Assembly: GCF_003952465.1 (NCBI RefSeq)
Contig: NZ_CP034448.1
Coordinates: forward strand, 2,085,001-2,149,000
Source of the DNA: Mesorhizobium sp. M1B.F.Ca.ET.045.04.1.1
Lineage (GTDB): Bacteria > Pseudomonadota > Alphaproteobacteria > Rhizobiales > Rhizobiaceae
Length of the DNA stretch: 64,000 bases
Direction of reading: 5' to 3'
In this document: positions 22,029-30,497 of the stretch, piece after piece
Position numbering within the stretch: the stretch's first letter is position 1
Layout of the letters: every line of letters begins with the position of its first letter
Notes under the pieces: model-generated
What the model was told of the DNA's origin: nothing
What the model saw: the letters and a program-made list of their open reading frames with translations, nothing else
The model's database searches: none
Program-made: the position numbers and the translations under genes

Positions 22029-22083
22029 ATCGAATGCTCCCCTTTCTTGGACCCGGCACGGGTCGGTTGATCTCCTGTCAAGA

Positions 22084-22094
22084 AAGTGCATGCA
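22084..22094. promoter_or_regulatory. half copy of the GTGCATGCA operator
   Basis: AAGTGCATGCA repeats most of the perfect palindrome at 22175-22188. The two are 91 bases apart and bracket the promoter region of the ureide operon. Confidence 0.5.
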
Positions 22095-22159
22095 ATCGCT
22101 ATGCCAGTTCCAAGACGAGGTTTTCCGTAATAAAATCAATAGATAACTTTAGAAGGCCT

Positions 22160-22193
22160 GCATAAAGGCAAGGCAAGTGCATGCACTTTATGC
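22160..22193. promoter_or_regulatory. palindromic operator in the ureide operon/GntR divergent promoter
   Basis: AAGTGCATGCACTT (22175-22188) is a perfect 14-base palindrome. It sits inside wider arms GCATAAAG (22160-22167) and CTTTATGC (22186-22193). It lies between the binding-protein start (22028) and the GntR start (22319), where a repressor of the ureide operon would be expected to bind. Confidence 0.65.
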
Positions 22194-22318
22194 CTGAAAA
22201 ATGATCAATTTGACATAAGGGTCAAAATCTAGGCATACAGAGGTGCAGCCTGAGTCGAAATCAACCCGCGAGCCGTCCACGTCGCGGGTCCGGATACAAG
22301 AAACTGGACGGAGGAGAC

Positions 22319-23017
22319 GTGTCGGGAAGGCGCTTGGTCAGGTCGGGCACGACCGTGGATCAGATGGTGAGGACGATCGCGGATCGCATCGTCACCGGCT
22401 ATCTGCGCCCCGGCGAAAGGCTCGACGAGGGCTCGCTCGCCGCCCGCTTCGACGTCTCGCGCACGCCCGTCCGGGAGGCGCTCGGCCATTTGAGCGCCAT
22501 GGGGCTGGTCGAAAGACGGCCCAATAGGGGCGCCATCGTCGCCGTGGTCACGCAGGAACACCTCGCCTCGATGTTCGAGAGCATGGCCGAGCTGGAGGCA
22601 ATCTGCGCGCGCTTCTCGGCCGAGCGCATGACCGGTGCCGAGCGGCGCTCACTGGAGATGGAGCATCAGGCCTCGGCGCGCCTGGTGCAGCTCGGCGCCG
22701 AGGAGGACTACGAGTATTTCAACACAGAATTCCACAGCCGGCTTTATCGCGGCGCCCACAACACGCATATCCACGATCTGACCGTGACGACGCGCAGCCG
22801 GCTGGCGCCGTTCCGGCGCGCGCAGTTCATGCTGCCGGGCCGGCTGGCCAAGTCCTGGCAGGAGCATGATGTGATCGTCACCGCGATCATGCGCGGTGAC
22901 GCGGCGGCTGCGGGCAAGGCTGCCAGGGATCATGTCTCGATCGTCAGCGAGGCCAGCGCCGTGTTCGCGGCCGTCGATCCGATGCCCCCCGTGCTCAGCC
23001 GATCCGCGCGTCGATGA
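22319..23017 (+). CDS. GntR family transcriptional regulator (FCD), probable regulator of the ureide operon
   Basis: A 232-residue regulator. The winged helix (about 12-78) reads MVRTIADRIVTGYLRPGERL and RFDVSRTPVREALGHLSAMGLVERRPNRGAIVA; the FCD domain follows (ELEAICARFSAERM, FNTEFHSRLYRGAHN). GTG at 22319 follows GGAGGAGAC with good spacing. It is divergent from the binding-protein gene and is the only regulator near it, with the GTGCATGCAC palindrome between them. Its 3' end overlaps the convergent LuxR gene by 23 bases. Confidence 0.9.
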   Translation: MSGRRLVRSGTTVDQMVRTIADRIVTGYLRPGERLDEGSLAARFDVSRTPVREALGHLSAMGLVERRPNRGAIVAVVTQEHLASMFESMAELEAICARFSAERMTGAERRSLEMEHQASARLVQLGAEEDYEYFNTEFHSRLYRGAHNTHIHDLTVTTRSRLAPFRRAQFMLPGRLAKSWQEHDVIVTAIMRGDAAAAGKAARDHVSIVSEASAVFAAVDPMPPVLSRSARR

Positions 23018-23807
23018 TCTCGACGAAGCGCGCGAACAGGCCGGCCTGCGACTTGATCTTGAGCTTGCGATAGATGTTGCGGCGATGGACCTTGACGGTG
23101 CCGGGCACGATCCTGAGCGCCCTGGCGATCGATTCCGTGGAGTGACCCTGAAGCACCAGGTCGACGACCTGTTTTTCGCGCGACGTCAGCGACAGGCTTT
23201 TCCAGATATGGGCGCGATCCAATTCGTTGGCCGTCGCGACGGTTTCGCCCGGCGGCGGGACCGCAACCTCGTCGGCAGGCAGGGCCGGCCAGCGCAGCTT
23301 GCAGAAGCCGACCACCGCCGGGGCCATGTCGCGCAGCAGCCTGGCATCGGCAGTCCCGAACGGTCCCGAGGCGCGCAGCCGCATCAGCGACAGCACCAGC
23401 GCGTCCTTGCCGGCCAGCGGAACGAAGAAGCCGACCTCCTCGGCGAGCCGGGTCTGGCTGTAGTAGGAGCGGTAGTACTCGCTGGCATAGAAGCGGTCCG
23501 GTGCCAACTCGCGCATGCGCCAGAACCCTTCCTTGCGCTTGACCGCGGCGTGATGGAACGGGTCGAGCAGGTAGGGTCCCTCCTGATAGAGGGCGACGAA
23601 GATGTGGCTCTCCGCCGGGGAGAAAGTCTCGAACAAGAGTGGCGGCCGCGCAGCACCGCGATAACCGAAGATCACGCAGTGGTCGAAGCGGACGTGTCCG
23701 CGCAGCCAGCCGACGATCGCCTTGCCGAAATGATCGCCGCCGGTCTCGCGCGTCGCAGCGATGACGGCGGCTAAAGCGTTGTAGTCGTCACTGCGGGAGG
23801 CGGCCAA
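22995..23807 (-). CDS. LuxR family transcriptional regulator
   Basis: A 270-residue regulator with a C-terminal LuxR helix-turn-helix: SLTSREKQVVDLVLQGHSTE then SIARALRIVPGTVKVHRRNIYRKL at about residues 200-250. The N-terminal 190 residues look like an autoinducer-binding or GAF-like sensor region, but I cannot assign the ligand. I prefer TTG at 23807 because GAGGGG lies about seven bases upstream; ATG at 23873 would put the inverted repeat at 23840-23861 inside the coding region. It is divergent from the polyamine-type transporter operon and probably controls it. Confidence 0.85.
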   Translation of the reverse strand: MAASRSDDYNALAAVIAATRETGGDHFGKAIVGWLRGHVRFDHCVIFGYRGAARPPLLFETFSPAESHIFVALYQEGPYLLDPFHHAAVKRKEGFWRMRELAPDRFYASEYYRSYYSQTRLAEEVGFFVPLAGKDALVLSLMRLRASGPFGTADARLLRDMAPAVVGFCKLRWPALPADEVAVPPPGETVATANELDRAHIWKSLSLTSREKQVVDLVLQGHSTESIARALRIVPGTVKVHRRNIYRKLKIKSQAGLFARFVEIIDARIG

Positions 23808-23839
23808 TCCATACCCCTCTGAACGATAAAATCGGCTAA

Positions 23840-23861
23840 ATATACCACCCGCGAGGTATAT
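23840..23861. promoter_or_regulatory. inverted repeat in the LuxR/transporter divergent region
   Basis: ATATACC (23840-23846) and GGTATAT (23855-23861) are perfect arms around an 8-base GC-rich spacer. This dyad, about 20 bases long, suits a LuxR-type dimer and lies in the only gap between the two divergent genes. Confidence 0.6.
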
Positions 23862-23925
23862 ACTAGCCGGCATTGGCTCTGCTAGCGTCAGGAAATTGCC
23901 TCACGCTGTCGCTGGAGCCCGTGGC

Positions 23926-25062
23926 TTGACTGCAGTGCACGATATCGAGTTTCGCGCGGTCACCAAGCGCTATGGCGCCGTCACCGCGGTCAGCGGCATC
24001 GACCTCGCCATCCCGCCTTCGGCTTTCGTCGCGCTGCTCGGCCCTTCGGGCTGCGGCAAGACGACTTGCCTGCGCATGATCGGCGGCTTCGAGCAGCCGA
24101 GCGCAGGCCAGGTGCTGATCCGCGGCCGCGACATGGCCGGAACGCCGCCCTACCGGCGCCCGGTCAACATGGTGTTCCAGCAATACGCGCTGTTTCCGCA
24201 TCTCGATGTCGAGGAGAACATTTCCTACGGCCTGCGCCAGGCACGACCGCGCCTGTCGTCGCGCGAGATCAGCCTGAAGGCGGGCGAGGCGCTGGCCATG
24301 GTGCAGCTCGCCGGCTACGGACGCCGCAAGATCCACGAGCTGTCCGGCGGCCAGCAGCAGCGCGTCGCGCTGGCCCGGGCGCTGGTCAACAAGCCGGCGG
24401 TGCTGCTTCTCGACGAGCCGCTGGCGGCGCTCGACAAGAAGCTGCGCACCGACATGCAGATCGAGCTGCAGAACCTGCAGCGCGAGATCGGCATCACCTT
24501 CGTGCTGGTTACCCACGACCAGGAGGAAGCGCTGTCGATGAGCGACTTCGTCTGTGTCATGAATGGCGGCCGTGTCGTCCAACTTGGACAGCCGAGCGAG
24601 ATCTATGACGAGCCGGCTGATCTCTTCGTCGCCGACTTCGTCGGCAAGACCAATCTGCTCAGCGGCAAGGTGGCTGGCTTGTCGGGCGAGCTCGTCGACG
24701 TGGCGCTCGCCGACGGTACGGTCATCGCCGCCCGCAAGCGGGTGCCGCTCAGCCGGGGCGAAGCGGTATCGGTGAGCCTGCGGCCGGAATCGCTGAACCT
24801 CTCCGCGCCCGGAAGCGGCAGCCTGCAAGGCATCGTCCGCAACCGGATTTTCCTGGGCTCGACCGCGGAATACGCGATCGAGGTCCAGGGCATCGGATCG
24901 CTGCTCGCCAAGGCCGACCACGTGATCGGCCAGGGCAAATTTTTCAAGCCGGGCGAACCCGTCGCCATCGGCTTTGCCGCCGGAGCGCCGCTGGCATTTC
25001 CGGGGGCCAAGAACAACGGGACCAACCAGAGGGAAGACCAACATGTCGAAATCCTATCGTGA
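23926..25062 (+). CDS. polyamine-type ABC transporter ATP-binding protein (PotA-like)
   Basis: A 378-residue ATPase with Walker A GPSGCGKTT, Q-loop FQQYALFPHL, signature LSGGQQQRVALARAL, Walker B LLLDEPLAALD and a C-terminal TOBE domain from about residue 280. It is the PotA/spermidine-putrescine kind. Start is uncertain: TTG at 23926 (MTAVHDIEF) has GGAG eight bases upstream and fits the family; TTG at 23896 is also in frame. It overlaps the binding-protein gene by 20 bases. Confidence 0.9.
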   Translation: MTAVHDIEFRAVTKRYGAVTAVSGIDLAIPPSAFVALLGPSGCGKTTCLRMIGGFEQPSAGQVLIRGRDMAGTPPYRRPVNMVFQQYALFPHLDVEENISYGLRQARPRLSSREISLKAGEALAMVQLAGYGRRKIHELSGGQQQRVALARALVNKPAVLLLDEPLAALDKKLRTDMQIELQNLQREIGITFVLVTHDQEEALSMSDFVCVMNGGRVVQLGQPSEIYDEPADLFVADFVGKTNLLSGKVAGLSGELVDVALADGTVIAARKRVPLSRGEAVSVSLRPESLNLSAPGSGSLQGIVRNRIFLGSTAEYAIEVQGIGSLLAKADHVIGQGKFFKPGEPVAIGFAAGAPLAFPGAKNNGTNQREDQHVEILS

Positions 25063-26206
25063 CGGACTGCCGATAAGCCCCGAAAAATTCGTCGACCAAT
25101 TGATGCGTCTGAAGCGCGGCTCGATCAGCCGGCGCGACTTCCTCGGCCTCACCGGCCTCGGCGTCGCGACCGCGGTGATGGCGCGCGAGCTCGGCATCAT
25201 GCCGACGCCGGCCTTTGCCGCAGAAAACCTCGGCGACCGCATGTCGATCGCCACCTGGCCGAACTACCACGATCCGGCAACCTTCGAGAACTTCAAGGCC
25301 GAGACCGGCGTCGCCGTCGAGGTCAATGTGTTCGGCTCGAACGAGGAGATGCTGGCCAAGCTGCAGGCCGGCGGCTCGGGCTGGAGCCTGTTCGTGCCGA
25401 CCAACTACACCATCTCGACCTACAAGAAGCTCGGCATCATCGAGCCGCTGGACATGGCCAAGCTCGGCAATTTCGACGGCTCGCAGGAGGATGCGCGGTT
25501 CACGGCGGAAGGCACGATCGACGGGACGATCTACGCCGTGCCGAAGAACTGGGGCACGACCGGCTTCGCCGTCAACACCAAGAAGCTCGCCAAGCCGATG
25601 TCGAGCTGGAAGGAGTTCTGGGATACGGCCATGGCCGAAGGCGACGGCCGCACCATGGTGCATGACTACCAGCTCACCACGATCGGCAACGCGCTGAAAT
25701 ATTACGGCTATTCGTTCAACTCGCTGAAGCAGGACGAGCTCGCCAAGGCCGAGGAACTGCTGCTCAAGGTCAAGCCGCATCTCTTCGCGGTGTCGAGCGA
25801 CTATCAGCCCGGGATGCGCGCCGGCGATGCCTGGATGACGATGTGCTGGACCAATGACGGGGCGCAACTCCATCGCGACATCCCCGAGATCGCCTATGTG
25901 CTCGGCAAGGAAGGCGGCGAGATCTGGACCGACTTCTACGCCATTCCGAAGGATGCGCCGAACAAGCCTGCCGGCTATGCGCTGCTCAACTACCTGATGA
26001 ACCCGAAGGTGGCGGTGAAGGAGCATCTGGCCAACGGAGCACCCTCGACCGATGCCCGCGTCAACGCGCTGCTGCCGAAGGAGGTGCTCGACAATCCGAT
26101 CCTCTATCCGGCCGCCGACCTGTTGAAGCCGCTCGAATTCGGCGCCGCCGCGACCCTCACCGATCCGGGCCGCGCCGAGCTGATGGCGCGCTTCAAGTCG
26201 GCTTGA
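25043..26206 (+). CDS. polyamine-type ABC transporter substrate-binding protein (PotD-like, Tat signal)
   Basis: A 387-residue periplasmic binding protein. A twin-arginine signal (SISRRDFLGLTGLGVATAVM, after an unusually long N-region of about 25 residues) ends near AFA-AE. The mature protein has MSIATWPNYHDP and WSLFVPTNYTISTYKKLGII, typical of PotD/PotF-like proteins. ATG at 25043 follows GAGGGAAG. It lies between the cognate ATPase and two permeases. With the glutamyl-polyamine enzymes downstream the ligand is probably a polyamine. Confidence 0.9.
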   Translation: MSKSYRDGLPISPEKFVDQLMRLKRGSISRRDFLGLTGLGVATAVMARELGIMPTPAFAAENLGDRMSIATWPNYHDPATFENFKAETGVAVEVNVFGSNEEMLAKLQAGGSGWSLFVPTNYTISTYKKLGIIEPLDMAKLGNFDGSQEDARFTAEGTIDGTIYAVPKNWGTTGFAVNTKKLAKPMSSWKEFWDTAMAEGDGRTMVHDYQLTTIGNALKYYGYSFNSLKQDELAKAEELLLKVKPHLFAVSSDYQPGMRAGDAWMTMCWTNDGAQLHRDIPEIAYVLGKEGGEIWTDFYAIPKDAPNKPAGYALLNYLMNPKVAVKEHLANGAPSTDARVNALLPKEVLDNPILYPAADLLKPLEFGAAATLTDPGRAELMARFKSA

Positions 26207-27147
26207 CCGGCGCCAGCCACAAACCCGCTCCAGACAACGAGACCGGCGGACGAATGTCCGCCGGCTCTGAACCGGCTTTCTCGATGCGCGGCAGTCTCGT
26301 TCGCAAAAATATCCTGACGGCGCTGCTGCTCGCTCCGGCCACGCTGTGGCTGGTCGTCTTCCTGGTGCTGCCCTTCGTCGCCATCGCCATCTTCAGCGTC
26401 GGCGAGCGGGCGCCCGAGGGCGGCTATCAGGCGGCGCTGACCTTCGCGCAATATGCCAACCTGCCGGCGCGGGCGACCGCCTTCTGGAACACTATGGTGC
26501 TGGCGCCCGCTGGCGCGCTCGCCTGCCTGCTCGTCGCCTATCCCGTCGCCTATTATCTGGCGCTGCGCGCGCCGCAGCGCTGGCGGCTGATCCTGCTCGC
26601 GCTGATCGTCATCCCGTTCTGGACCAGCCTCCTGATGCGCACCTATGCCTGGATGTACATCCTCGGCGGGCGCGGCATTCCGGCTCTGCTCGCCTATGTC
26701 GGCATCGAGGACCTCAGGCTGATCAACACGCCGGGTGCGGTGCTGCTCGGCATCGTCTACGGCTATCTGCCGCTGATGATCCTGCCGATCTATGTCAGCC
26801 TGGAGCGGCTCGACCGCCGGCTGCTGGAAGCCTCCGCCGATCTCGGCGCGACGCCGGTGTCGACCTTTCTCGGCGTGACGCTCAGGCTGTCGCTGCCCGG
26901 CGTGATGACCGGCTTCTCGCTGGTGATGATCCTCTTGCTCGGCGAATATCTGATCCCGACGCTGCTCGGCGGCGGCAAGGTGTTCTTCATCGGCAACGCG
27001 CTGGTCGACCTCTTCCTGCAGTCGCGCAACTGGCCGTTCGGATCGGCGATCGCCATCACGCTGGTGCTGGTCTCGGTGGTGGTGCTGATCGTCGCCAACC
27101 GCATCTCGACCCGGCTTTCGGGTGCACGCCGCGTGGACCTGATCTGA
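26203..27147 (+). CDS. polyamine-type ABC transporter permease (PotB-like)
   Basis: A 314-residue permease with six main hydrophobic segments and the EAA loop LLEASADLGATPVSTFLGVTLRLSLPG. The extended frame starts at TTG 26203, overlapping the binding-protein stop; ATG at 26254 (MSAGSEPAF) is an alternative that would give 297 residues. PFWTSLLMRTYAWM is typical for PotB. Confidence 0.9.
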   Translation: MTGASHKPAPDNETGGRMSAGSEPAFSMRGSLVRKNILTALLLAPATLWLVVFLVLPFVAIAIFSVGERAPEGGYQAALTFAQYANLPARATAFWNTMVLAPAGALACLLVAYPVAYYLALRAPQRWRLILLALIVIPFWTSLLMRTYAWMYILGGRGIPALLAYVGIEDLRLINTPGAVLLGIVYGYLPLMILPIYVSLERLDRRLLEASADLGATPVSTFLGVTLRLSLPGVMTGFSLVMILLLGEYLIPTLLGGGKVFFIGNALVDLFLQSRNWPFGSAIAITLVLVSVVVLIVANRISTRLSGARRVDLI

Positions 27148-27959
27148 TGCGCGCTTTCGTCGTCGCCGTCTTTGCCTTCCTCTATCTGCCGATCGCGCTG
27201 GTCGTGCTGTTCTCCTTCAATGCCGGCCACCATGCCAGCGAGTTCACCGGCTTCTCGGCGCAATGGTACGGCAAGGCGCTGTCGAACCCGTTCCTGGTCG
27301 AGGCGCTGAAGAACAGCCTGTTCATCGCCACCACCAGCGCGCTGCTTGCGGCCTTCTGCGGCACCGCCGCGGCGCTCGGTCTGCAGCGGGTCGGCGCGCG
27401 GACGCGGGCGCTCTTCGATGCGCTGCTGGGCGCCGCGATCGTCGTGCCGGGCGTGGTCATCGGCATCTCGACGCTGGTGGCGCTGGTGCAGCTTTTTGCC
27501 GTCGTCAATCCGTTCCTCGCTTCGCTCTGGCCGACCGACCAGCCGCCGCGCCTGGCGCTCGGCTACGGCTCGATCATCGCCGCGCACGGCCTGTTCTCGA
27601 TGGCGCTGGTGACGATGATCGTCGGCACGCGGCTCAGCAGCCTCGACCGCAATCTGGTCGAGGCCTCGAGCGATCTCTACGCCACGCCGCTGACGACGTT
27701 CCGCTCGATCGTGCTGCCGCAGATTATGCCGGCGGTGGTCGCCGGCTTCCTGCTCGCCTTCACCTTCTCCTTCGACGATTTCATCATCGCCTTCTTCGTC
27801 GCCGGCGCGCAGACGACGTTGCCGATCTATGTCTTTGCCTCCATTCGCCGCGGCGTGACGCCGGAAATCAACGCCGTCGCGACGATCGTGCTCGCCGCCT
27901 CGGTTCTGCTCGTCCTGCTCGCGCAATGGCAGCTCGGCCGACGAAAACCATCGCCTTGA
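27147..27959 (+). CDS. polyamine-type ABC transporter permease (PotC-like)
   Basis: A 270-residue permease: YLPIALVVLFSFNAGHH near the N-terminus and the EAA loop LVEASSDLYATPLTTFRSIVLPQIMP, then FSFDDFIIAFFVAG, all typical for PotC. ATG at 27147 overlaps the PotB-like stop by one base. It completes the importer. Confidence 0.92.
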   Translation: MRAFVVAVFAFLYLPIALVVLFSFNAGHHASEFTGFSAQWYGKALSNPFLVEALKNSLFIATTSALLAAFCGTAAALGLQRVGARTRALFDALLGAAIVVPGVVIGISTLVALVQLFAVVNPFLASLWPTDQPPRLALGYGSIIAAHGLFSMALVTMIVGTRLSSLDRNLVEASSDLYATPLTTFRSIVLPQIMPAVVAGFLLAFTFSFDDFIIAFFVAGAQTTLPIYVFASIRRGVTPEINAVATIVLAASVLLVLLAQWQLGRRKPSP

Positions 27960-27970
27960 AAGACAAGTCC

Positions 27971-28732
27971 ATGATTTTGAAAGATCGCATCGCCGTGGTG
28001 ACGGGCGCCGGGTCGGGCATCGGGCGCGCCGGCGCCATGATCATGGCAAGAGAAGGGGCGGTCGTGATGATCGCCGACCGGGATCCGGCGGCCGGCGAAG
28101 CCACGGCGTCGGATATCCGTGAAGCCGGTGGCCACGCCGAGGCGGTCGCCACCGATGTCGGCAACGACACCGCGGTCGAAGAGCTGATCGCGGGAACGCT
28201 CGGCAAGCATGGTCGGATCGATATCCTGCACAGCCATGCCGGCATCCAGGTCGGCGGCACGCTTACCGAAGTCAGCACCGACGGCATGGACGCTTCGTGG
28301 CGGATCAATGTGCGGGCGCAGTTCCTCGCGGCCAAGGCGGTGATGCCAGCAATGATCGCGCAGGGCGGCGGCGTCATCCTGAACACCGCCTCCAATTCCG
28401 GCGTGTTCTACGACCGCGAGATGATCGCCTACGCCACGTCCAAGCACGCCGTGGTGGCAATGACCAGGCAGATGTCGCTCGACTATGCCAAACACAACGT
28501 GCGCATCAACGCGCTTTGTCCGGGCTGGGTCGACACCCCGTTCAACGAGCCGTTCATCGCCCAGATGGGCGGACGCGATGCGATCGAAAACTATGTCCGG
28601 ACCAAGATTCCGATGGGGCGCTGGGCGAGCGCGGAGGAGATCGCCGAAGCCATTCTGTTCCTCGTTTCCGACCGTTCGTCCTTCATGACCGGCCAGGCGC
28701 TGGTCGTCGATGGCGGCGAGAGCATAGGCTGA
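27971..28732 (+). CDS. SDR family oxidoreductase
   Basis: A 253-residue short-chain dehydrogenase with TGAGSGIG at about 11-18, the NAG position altered to SHAG, catalytic serine in TASNSG, YATSK for Tyr-Lys, and a C-terminal VVDGGESIG. It follows the transporter after 11 bases and is likely co-transcribed. It could oxidise an amino alcohol or hydroxy acid derived from the imported compound; the substrate cannot be deduced. Confidence 0.87.
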   Translation: MILKDRIAVVTGAGSGIGRAGAMIMAREGAVVMIADRDPAAGEATASDIREAGGHAEAVATDVGNDTAVEELIAGTLGKHGRIDILHSHAGIQVGGTLTEVSTDGMDASWRINVRAQFLAAKAVMPAMIAQGGGVILNTASNSGVFYDREMIAYATSKHAVVAMTRQMSLDYAKHNVRINALCPGWVDTPFNEPFIAQMGGRDAIENYVRTKIPMGRWASAEEIAEAILFLVSDRSSFMTGQALVVDGGESIG

Positions 28733-29118
28733 GCTGTTCCAACAGAGCGGACTTGCGCCGACAGCCAGGATCGGTCAAACCATAGGCTCCACCTTGATGA
28801 GACCCGTCATGCAAGCCGCAAAACAGCGATATCGCGAAAGGCATTCGATTTCTGCCGGCGGTGTTTCATTTGCGCGAGCGGGGTGCCACTGATCATGCGC
28901 TGCTGCCGGCACGAGAACCTGCAACGCGCGGAGGAGACCAAGGTCGGCTCGCATGTCGTCCGTGACGGCTGGACCGAGGGAGTAGCAGGACGCTCGATCC
29001 GGCCTCTCGGCCGGCCACCAGGCGGGCGTCCGTCATTCAGATAGCGCAGCTTATTTAACGCTCAAAACCCAACGGACGTGCCCGCCGAAGCGATTTCTCC
29101 TTCGTACGGACATGACCG
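28733..29118. other. non-coding stretch
   Basis: About 385 bases without a credible gene. No clear hairpin terminator or palindromic operator stands out. The last 30 bases probably hold the ribosome-binding region for the glutamine synthetase-like gene, although no strong Shine-Dalgarno sequence is visible. Confidence 0.5.
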
Positions 29119-30495
29119 ATGCCTGACAAACAATACTTTCCCCTCTCCAGCAGCGCCGATCCGCAAAGCTGGCTGACAACGCGTGGGATAAACGAGGTCG
29201 AGTGCCTCGTGCCCGACGTGAACGGCGTGCTGCGCGGCAAGGCCTTGCCGGCGGCGAAGTTCTTCAAGTCACTCGAGGACCGGGCGCTTTACTTGCCGAG
29301 CAGCGCCTTCCTGGTCGCCATCGACGGCCGCTATTCCGGCTCCATCGACGAAGGGTTCGCCTATCAGGACCCCGACATGCGGATGGTGCCCGACCTTTCG
29401 ACGCTCTGCCTTGCGCCAGGCGGCGGCGCCGGCAGAGCCTATGTCTTTGCCGACACATTCCATATGGACGACCGGCCATGGATGGCTTCGCCGCGCCATG
29501 TGCTGAGGGCGGTGCTCGACCTCTACCGCCGGCGCGGCTGGCGCGCAGTGATGGCGCCCGAGCTCGAATTCTATGTCACGGCGCCAAACCCCGATCCGGA
29601 CCGGCCGCTGACCGCGCCGGTCGGGCGCAACGGCCGGCCGGAAAGCGTGCAGCATCCCTACGACATGCAGGCGCTGGAAGAATTCGAACCGGTCATACAG
29701 CGCATCTACGCGCATTCGGCCGCCGCCGGCCTGCCGCTCGACACGCTGATCCACGAATCCGGCACGGCGCAGCTCGAGATCAATTTCCTGCATGGCGATC
29801 CGCTGGCGCTGGCCGACAAGGTGCTGCTGTTCAAGCGCCTGACGAGGCAGGCGGCGCAGGCGAGCGGCCTGCATGCCACCTTCATGGCCAAGCCGATCGC
29901 GGCGCAGGCCGGCAGCTCGATGCATCTGCACATGTCGATCGTCGACGAGAAGGGCGAGCCCTTGTTTGCCGGCAAAGATGGCACCGACAGCGAGATGTTC
30001 GCGCAGTTCATCGGCGGCCTGCAGAAATACATCCCCGAAGTGATGCCGCTGTTCGCGCCCAATGTGAACTCGTATCGTCGCATCCGGCCGGGTCACAGCG
30101 CGCCGGCCAATATCGAATGGTCGCACGACAACCGCTCCTGCGGCCTGCGGGTGCCGATGGGCGGGCGCGCCGCGCGGCGGGTGGAGAACCGGCTGCCCGG
30201 CGCCGATGCCAATCCGTATCTCGCCATGGCCGGCTCGCTGATCGCCGGCTATCTCGGCATCGAGGAGAAGCTCGCCCGCTCGGCGGAAGCTTTCGGCAAT
30301 GCCTATCGCAGCCAAAGCACGCTGCCGAAGACCATGGAGGAAGCGCTCGACCGCTTCGCCGCCTGCGAGCCGGTGCGGGCGCTGCTCGGCGAGGATTTCT
30401 TCCAGACCTATCTGCGCGTCAAAAGTGTCGAGCTCGACCTGTTCCAGACCGTGGTGACGTCGTGGGAACGCGACCATCTGCTGCTCAAGGTGTGA
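29119..30495 (+). CDS. glutamine synthetase family protein (gamma-glutamylputrescine synthetase-like)
   Basis: A 458-residue GS-fold ligase of the PuuA group: CLVPDVNGVLRGKALP, MAPELEFYVTAP, AQLEINFLHGDPLALADKVLLFK, FMAKPIAAQAGSSMHLHMSI and RVPMGGRAARRVENRLPGADANPYLAMA. It likely joins glutamate to putrescine or another amine at the cost of ATP, the first step of the glutamylated polyamine route. The gene after it (three bases later) is the matching FAD oxidase and the upstream genes form a polyamine-type importer. Confidence 0.88.
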   Translation: MPDKQYFPLSSSADPQSWLTTRGINEVECLVPDVNGVLRGKALPAAKFFKSLEDRALYLPSSAFLVAIDGRYSGSIDEGFAYQDPDMRMVPDLSTLCLAPGGGAGRAYVFADTFHMDDRPWMASPRHVLRAVLDLYRRRGWRAVMAPELEFYVTAPNPDPDRPLTAPVGRNGRPESVQHPYDMQALEEFEPVIQRIYAHSAAAGLPLDTLIHESGTAQLEINFLHGDPLALADKVLLFKRLTRQAAQASGLHATFMAKPIAAQAGSSMHLHMSIVDEKGEPLFAGKDGTDSEMFAQFIGGLQKYIPEVMPLFAPNVNSYRRIRPGHSAPANIEWSHDNRSCGLRVPMGGRAARRVENRLPGADANPYLAMAGSLIAGYLGIEEKLARSAEAFGNAYRSQSTLPKTMEEALDRFAACEPVRALLGEDFFQTYLRVKSVELDLFQTVVTSWERDHLLLKV

Positions 30496-30497
30496 CC

